Of a stretch of DNA of 64,000 bases, positions 60,071-64,000 are shown in pieces. Source of the DNA: CAZMPJ01 sp964568455 (lineage in GTDB: Bacteria; Margulisbacteria; WOR-1; O2-12-FULL-45-9); NCBI GenBank assembly GCA_964568455.1, contig CAZMPJ010000005.1:1-64000 (forward strand), given 5' to 3'. A model generated the notes under the pieces. It saw only the letters and a list, made by a program, of their open reading frames with translations, was not told the DNA's origin and did no database searches. A program made the translations under genes and the position numbers. The number at the start of each line of letters is the position of its first letter. Positions within the stretch are counted from its first letter, which is position 1.

Positions 60071-60858
60071 TAGAGTTTTTCAATATAAAAAAGAACGATA
60101 ACCGGCAAATCCTTATAAAGCTGGCGATTGATTTTCTTTAAACGGTTATGTCTTTCACCCTTAAGCGCTGGATCAAGCCCACTAATTTTTCGCAAAGCCC
60201 CATCTATATCCGGATTGCTGTAGCTAGTAAAATTGGCGTCTCCATTAGTAGCAAAAAGTGGCTCAATTAAACCGTAGCTATCAATAATAGGTAGCGAACT
60301 GGCTTCTTCGGTAAATAATTGCTCAACCCCGGCTTTAAAACCCATAACAAAGAAATCATGTTTTTCGCTTTCAAGCTCTTTAATCCATTTTGCCTGATCG
60401 CGGTAGCTTATTTCGGTTAATTTTACTTTCATGCCGATTTTTTGCAAGGCTAGTTTAATGTTATAAACAATTTCTTTAGTTTTTAAGCCATCGGTGTGAA
60501 GCAAGCTTAAAGTTTTTAAGCTTGGATCGTTTAGAGGATGGTTAGCTCGCTTCATCAGCAGCTTAGAAAACTTAGGATTAGTTTTGTAAGGAGTTAAATC
60601 AGGATCATACCCCAGCATGCTGGGTGGAATAATGCTGGCTGGAGAAACTTCTTCACTCATAATTTTAGTCGCAATATAATCCTGGTTAATGCAATGGGCT
60701 ACTGCCTGGCGAACCCGGACGTCTTGAAGTAAATTTTTATGTAAGTTAAAACCAAGAAACCAAATACCATCATATTTCTTAGGAGAGGCAAAAGATGTGG
60801 GGAGTAAAAAACAAAAAACAAAAAACAAACAAATTACAATTTTTAACTTAGTGCTCAA
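60070..60858 (-). CDS. Half-length family 5 solute-binding protein
   Basis: 262 residues from a TTG at 60858 with AAGGAGG 8 nt upstream, inside the end of the fumarase beta gene. Signal peptide core KIVICLFFVFCFLLPTSFA, part of which is encoded by an AAAAAAC-type simple repeat. The mature part matches only the C-terminal lobe of oligopeptide-type binding proteins (NLHKNLLQDVRVRQAVAHCINQDYIA ... LALQKIGMKVKLTEIS); full members are about 500 residues. No transporter genes adjoin. Either a degenerate remnant or a specialised half protein; the intact signal and ribosome site favour expression. Confidence 0.75.
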   Translation of the reverse strand: MSTKLKIVICLFFVFCFLLPTSFASPKKYDGIWFLGFNLHKNLLQDVRVRQAVAHCINQDYIATKIMSEEVSPASIIPPSMLGYDPDLTPYKTNPKFSKLLMKRANHPLNDPSLKTLSLLHTDGLKTKEIVYNIKLALQKIGMKVKLTEISYRDQAKWIKELESEKHDFFVMGFKAGVEQLFTEEASSLPIIDSYGLIEPLFATNGDANFTSYSNPDIDGALRKISGLDPALKGERHNRLKKINRQLYKDLPVIVLFYIEKL

Positions 60859-61351
60859 ACAAATTCCCTCCTTTAGCATCAATAGCTACGATAGCTGGGA
60901 AATTGACAACTTCCAATTCTAGTACAGCTTCTGACATAAGGTCTGGATAGGCAATTACTTTGGCTTTCTTAACTTGTTTGGAAAGTAAAGCTGCTGTTCC
61001 ACCTGGCACTACCAGATAAACTGCTTTATATTTTTTCATAGCAGCAATTACTTTTTTACCGCGTTTGCCTTTGCCAATAGTTATTTTTATACCAGCCTTT
61101 AAAAGATCAGGTGTAAATTTATCCATTCGAGTTGCAGTAGTTGGTCCGATTGAGCCAATTACAGCTCCGGATTTTGTTGGAGTAGGGGAGGCGTAATATA
61201 AAATTGAGCCTTTTGTTTTAAACGGTGGTTTTTTGCCAAATAATCTGTGAGCACTATCGCGGGCAGTGTAAATTGTTCCTGAAAGCAAAACTCTATCCCC
61301 GGCTTTTAAAGCTTGAATGTCTTTATTGGTAATAGGTGCTTTTAGTTTCAT
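60848..61351 (-). CDS. Class I fumarase/tartrate dehydratase, beta subunit
   Basis: 167 residues. IQALKAGDRVLLSGTIYTARDSAHR, FYYASPTP-like LYYASPTPTKSG, IGSIGPTTATRMD, VPGGTAALL and FPAIVAIDAKGGNLFEH are typical of the beta (C-terminal) part of two-subunit iron-sulfur fumarases. It overlaps the alpha gene by 4 bp. Together they hydrate fumarate to malate; tartrate dehydratase is the alternative, but mdh next door favours fumarase. Confidence 0.94.
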   Translation of the reverse strand: MKLKAPITNKDIQALKAGDRVLLSGTIYTARDSAHRLFGKKPPFKTKGSILYYASPTPTKSGAVIGSIGPTTATRMDKFTPDLLKAGIKITIGKGKRGKKVIAAMKKYKAVYLVVPGGTAALLSKQVKKAKVIAYPDLMSEAVLELEVVNFPAIVAIDAKGGNLFEH

Positions 61352-62190
61352 AAAGTTGCTTCCTTAACCCGATGAGCATGGCAATCAATGTTAACTGCAA
61401 CTGGTAAGCTTGAGATATGGCAAGGGTGCCTTTCAATATTAACGGCTAAAGCAGTGGTGGTTCCCCCCAATCCCATAGGTCCGATACCAGTTTGATTGAT
61501 TTTTTCTAAAAGTTCTTTTTCCCATTCTTTAGTTTCATGTGCACTGCTGTGCTTGCCAACTTTTCTAAGTAAAGCTTTTTTAGCTAAGATTGGCGCATAA
61601 TCAAAAGTGCCGCCAATTCCCACTCCAATAATCATGGGAGGACAAGCGTTAGCTCCGGCGTTTTTCACGGTTTCTAAAACAAACTGATTAATTTCTTCGT
61701 AAGAATCAGTCGGTTTAAGCATTTTAATGGCACTGCAGTTTTCTGCGCCGCCGCCTTTGGTTAAAAGAGTTAATTTTAACTTATCTCCTGGTACAATTTC
61801 AGTATGAATAATAGCTGGGGTATTGTCGCCGGTATTTTTTCTATGAATAGGATCTTCTACGATGGATTTTCTAAAATAACCCTCTGTATAACCTTGAGCT
61901 ACACCTTCGTTAATCGCAGCTTTAAGACTGCCGCCAGTAATTTGCACGTTTTCTCCAATTTCCACAAAAACAATAGCAAAGCCAGTGTCCTGACAAACGG
62001 CTAATTTTTCTTCAAGAGCAATTTTGGAGTTTTTAATAATCTGCCGCAGGATTTCTCTGCCAGTATCAGATTTTTCTTGGGCCAGAGCTTTATTTAAAGC
62101 CGCTAATACATCTTCAGAAAGAATAGTGTTAGCTTCAATAATAAGCCTTTTTACGGTTCCACTAATGTTTTTAGCTGCTATTTCTCGCAT
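61348..62190 (-). CDS. Class I fumarase/tartrate dehydratase, alpha subunit
   Basis: 280 residues. AVCQDTGFAIVFVEIGENV holds the first cluster-ligand Cys; GAENCSAIKML and NACPPMIIGVGIGGTFD hold the others; MGLGGTTTALAVNIERHPCHISSLPVA is the conserved end. It binds the [4Fe-4S] cluster of the oxygen-sensitive fumarase. The start overlaps the mdh stop by 13 bp. With mdh it interconverts fumarate, malate and oxaloacetate. Confidence 0.95.
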   Translation of the reverse strand: MREIAAKNISGTVKRLIIEANTILSEDVLAALNKALAQEKSDTGREILRQIIKNSKIALEEKLAVCQDTGFAIVFVEIGENVQITGGSLKAAINEGVAQGYTEGYFRKSIVEDPIHRKNTGDNTPAIIHTEIVPGDKLKLTLLTKGGGAENCSAIKMLKPTDSYEEINQFVLETVKNAGANACPPMIIGVGIGGTFDYAPILAKKALLRKVGKHSSAHETKEWEKELLEKINQTGIGPMGLGGTTTALAVNIERHPCHISSLPVAVNIDCHAHRVKEATL

Positions 62191-63104
62191 TTTTTATTAT
62201 TTGCTTGTATGGCTTGAGCAGATTTTTGTAAGGCTTTTTCTTCATCGGGAGTTAGATCAATTTCTAAAATTTCTTCTACTCCATTTTTACCAAGTCTGGC
62301 TGGCAGGCCAATATAGAGATCTTTTAAACCATATTCTCCATCGGCTAAAACAGAGGATTGGATAATCTCTTTACTATCATTTAAAATTGCTTCTGCCATA
62401 TAGGCAGCCGCAGCGGCTGGAGCATAATAAGCTGATCCAGTTTTAAGATGACCTACAATTTCAGCGCCGCCTTTTCTGGTTCGTTCCACAATAGCCTCAA
62501 TTTTTTCTTTGGGAAGTAGTTCGCTAACTGGTTTTTCTAAAACCGTAGTTTGGCTGGCAACCGGAACCATTAAATCACCGTGAGTTCCAAGGACAGTGGC
62601 TTTAACATTAGTTACTGAACATTTAAGTTCCATAGCAATAAAGGTGGCCATTCTAGAAGCATCTAGCAAAGGTGCCATTCCTACCACTCTTTTTGCAGGA
62701 AAATCAGAAGTTTTCCAGGCTAAATAAACCATAGTGTCTAGGGGATTAGTTACCAAGAGCAAAATTGAGTTAGGTGATTGTTTAACCGCGTTTTTAACCA
62801 CGGATTTTATAATTTCTGCATTCTTTTTAAGCAAATCATCGCGGCTCATACCAGGTTTTCTAGCTAGTCCGGCAGTAATAATTACAATATCTGAATTTTT
62901 TGTGTCTTTATAATCATTGGTACCAACAATCTGACTGTTGCAACCAACCACAGGTCCTGCTTGCATCATGTCCAAGGCTTTTCCTTGTGGAATACCTTCA
63001 ACTACATCTAATAAAACCACATCAGCCAGCTCTTTTTGGGCAATAATTCGAGCGCATTCTGCTCCCACATTCCCAGCGCCTATTACAGTTACTTTTTTAT
63101 GCAT
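62178..63104 (-). CDS. mdh: Malate dehydrogenase
   Basis: 308 residues from the ATG at 63104. A start 9 nt upstream (63113) overlaps the -10 box and is rejected. VTVIGAGNVGAECARIIAQ with Asp at the end of the second strand (VVLLDVVEG, NAD), the substrate Args in ARKPGMSRDDL and DASRMATF, and catalytic His in GTHGDLMVP identify the LDH-like MDH group. The promoter is TTGACT-N17-TATAAT. It leads the mdh-fumarase operon. Confidence 0.96.
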   Translation of the reverse strand: MHKKVTVIGAGNVGAECARIIAQKELADVVLLDVVEGIPQGKALDMMQAGPVVGCNSQIVGTNDYKDTKNSDIVIITAGLARKPGMSRDDLLKKNAEIIKSVVKNAVKQSPNSILLLVTNPLDTMVYLAWKTSDFPAKRVVGMAPLLDASRMATFIAMELKCSVTNVKATVLGTHGDLMVPVASQTTVLEKPVSELLPKEKIEAIVERTRKGGAEIVGHLKTGSAYYAPAAAAAYMAEAILNDSKEIIQSSVLADGEYGLKDLYIGLPARLGKNGVEEILEIDLTPDEEKALQKSAQAIQANNKKCEK

Positions 63105-63111
63105 AATATTC

Positions 63112-63140
63112 ATTATAAATTAAAGCAGAAATGAAGTCAA
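63112..63140 (-). promoter_or_regulatory. mdh promoter
   Basis: TTGACT (63140-63135), 17-nt spacer, TATAAT (63117-63112), 7 nt before the mdh ATG: near-consensus and leaderless. Confidence 0.75.
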
Positions 63141-63145
63141 AAATA

Positions 63146-64000
63146 TTAAGCCGCAAACCTTAAACAGGCCTCGGCAATCAATTCTGCAGCAATTTGTGAC
63201 TCTTGCTCTTGTTGGGAGACCCCTGTTTCAGGATTAAAACTCTCTCCAATAAGATCAAGCCACATACCGCTACTTGGAGGGCCTGGGTGAGTATTAGTTT
63301 CAAGTGCGTAAATTGCACCGGCCTCGTCAAAAATAAAATCGGTTCCCCTAAGTAATGATCTTGCGGGGTGTTCCCCGATTAATTGGGCGTATTTTACTGC
63401 CAAAGGAGGAATTCTTCGATCAAAAGGAAGTACGTTTGCTTGAGCAAAAGCTCTGCCTAGTTTTGAGTTTCTTATAAAGATTTCATATTGTTTATCTGAT
63501 AACAATCTTCCTTCTTTTTCTTGGGGAGGAGCCAAATCAAAAGCGATTCCTCCCTGCTTTGCGTTAGAGCAAAATAAGTGGCCAGGGTTAAAAAGGAGTA
63601 TGCCGCCAATTATTTCTCTGCCAAAGGTTACAACTCGCATTGAAAAAGCTATTGGGCCTACCGGAATACGTTCTTGTGCGATAAAAGTGTTTAAATCATA
63701 ATCTCTGAATAATTGGGTAAGTTGACCTTCGTTACTTACTAAGAAAACTTCTTTTCCTCCGGAACTATAGGTCCACTTATAAAGCAATGGGCTTTTTCTG
63801 TGTCTTTGAAGCAGATTGGTAACAGCAGCGTGAGTCAAGCTTCGCAAAGGAATATCTTCTAGTAAAACAGTATTGGGGGCAGGAATATTGTGATTTAGAC
63901 AAAATCGATAAAAATGGTTCTTTAAGCTAATATCACCCGTATCAGGTAATTTTATTCTTTCAATTTTTTTTCCAACCGTATCAGCTATTTCTTCTTCAAG
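63146..64000 (-). CDS. ATP-grasp (RimK-like) protein, 5' end outside window
   Basis: 284 codons visible. The frame is open to the window edge at 64000 with no start, so the N-terminus is missing; an internal TTG at 63847 is not a real start. Visible parts: NHFYRFCLNHNIPAPNTVLL (lid/A-loop), LYKWTYSSGGKEVFLVSN, and DFIFDEAGAIYALETNTHPG with the metal-binding Glu and Asn of ATP-grasp enzymes. It joins a carboxylate to an amine at ATP cost; the substrate (peptide tailing, amino-acid ligation) is unknown. It faces the same way as mdh but lies upstream of the mdh promoter. Confidence 0.8.
   Translation of the reverse strand, partial: LEEEIADTVGKKIERIKLPDTGDISLKNHFYRFCLNHNIPAPNTVLLEDIPLRSLTHAAVTNLLQRHRKSPLLYKWTYSSGGKEVFLVSNEGQLTQLFRDYDLNTFIAQERIPVGPIAFSMRVVTFGREIIGGILLFNPGHLFCSNAKQGGIAFDLAPPQEKEGRLLSDKQYEIFIRNSKLGRAFAQANVLPFDRRIPPLAVKYAQLIGEHPARSLLRGTDFIFDEAGAIYALETNTHPGPPSSGMWLDLIGESFNPETGVSQQEQESQIAAELIAEACLRFAA

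Noticed and set aside
63105..63113. mdh start at 63113
   Set aside because: That ATG overlaps the TATAAT box of a near-consensus promoter, so it would not be transcribed.

Overview
The window looks like a chromosome segment of an uncultivated, AT-rich, diderm bacterium. Outer-membrane beta-barrels (43063-44124, 55485-58073), SecDF, a pseudopilin, a GatCAB amidotransferase, a membrane pyrophosphatase, and small families such as DUF4911, DUF6485 and standalone four-helix-bundle (S23/IVS) proteins suggest a candidate phylum of the Margulisbacteria/Saganbacteria (WOR-1) or Omnitrophota kind. That placement is a low-confidence impression, not a computed one. UGA is a stop. Many genes have strong Shine-Dalgarno sites, but at least fourteen have a TATAAT-like box 6-8 nt before the start codon and look leaderless.

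Positions 1-7135 are accessory DNA at a tRNA-Gln gene. An island of about 6.3 kb (403-6714) appears to have been integrated by its own large serine recombinase (5252-6820) at the discriminator base of tRNA-Gln (6714-6784, minus). Four half-sites reassort around a GC dinucleotide at three junctions (403, 3930, 6714), as expected for attB x attP integration, and an intact attP-like site lies inverted in the middle. One module carries an HpaII-like restriction-modification system with a Vsr nuclease, a Cys-rich mini-ORF and a small membrane protein. The other carries an unknown helical protein, an HTH regulator and the recombinase. A fossil recombinase start (93-260) and a broken second tRNA-Gln copy beside a GIY-YIG nuclease (6786-7134) indicate repeated use of the locus.

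Positions 7296-30908 are mainly core genes: methyltransferase, DEAD-box helicase, ftsK, a DUF89 protein, a BtuFCD/FecBCD-type importer, a class IV aminotransferase, an antiporter with a CBS-domain partner, a PfkB kinase, CstA, a class I aminotransferase, hppA and acyP. Embedded at 16055-20710 is an unfamiliar locus: a sigma-28-like promoter, a 186-aa helical protein, a 44-aa peptide and a 1303-aa two-ATPase Clp-like protein with a C-terminal half I do not recognise.

Positions 30914-46964 hold a lipid acyltransferase, a B12-binding radical SAM protein, and a divergent signalling pair: a GAF-adenylate cyclase facing a cNMP-binding/MinD-like/patatin fusion. Next come tsaD-gatC-gatA-(secreted protein)-gatB-pseudopilin, a nucleotidyltransferase pair resembling a toxin-antitoxin unit, an Omp85-like barrel, mutM, and two small genes on the minus strand (4-oxalocrotonate tautomerase; LysM-like).

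Positions 47021-64000 hold a short element with a four-helix-bundle gene, secDF, uppP, a 963-aa fibronectin-III protein with no signal peptide behind the second sigma-28-like promoter, trpC, an exported NHL-repeat protein and an outer-membrane barrel, ruvCA, and a mdh-fumarase operon. The last gene, an ATP-grasp protein, runs off the end. Fold-back repeats are scattered through the window, and at two genes they encode the signal peptide.
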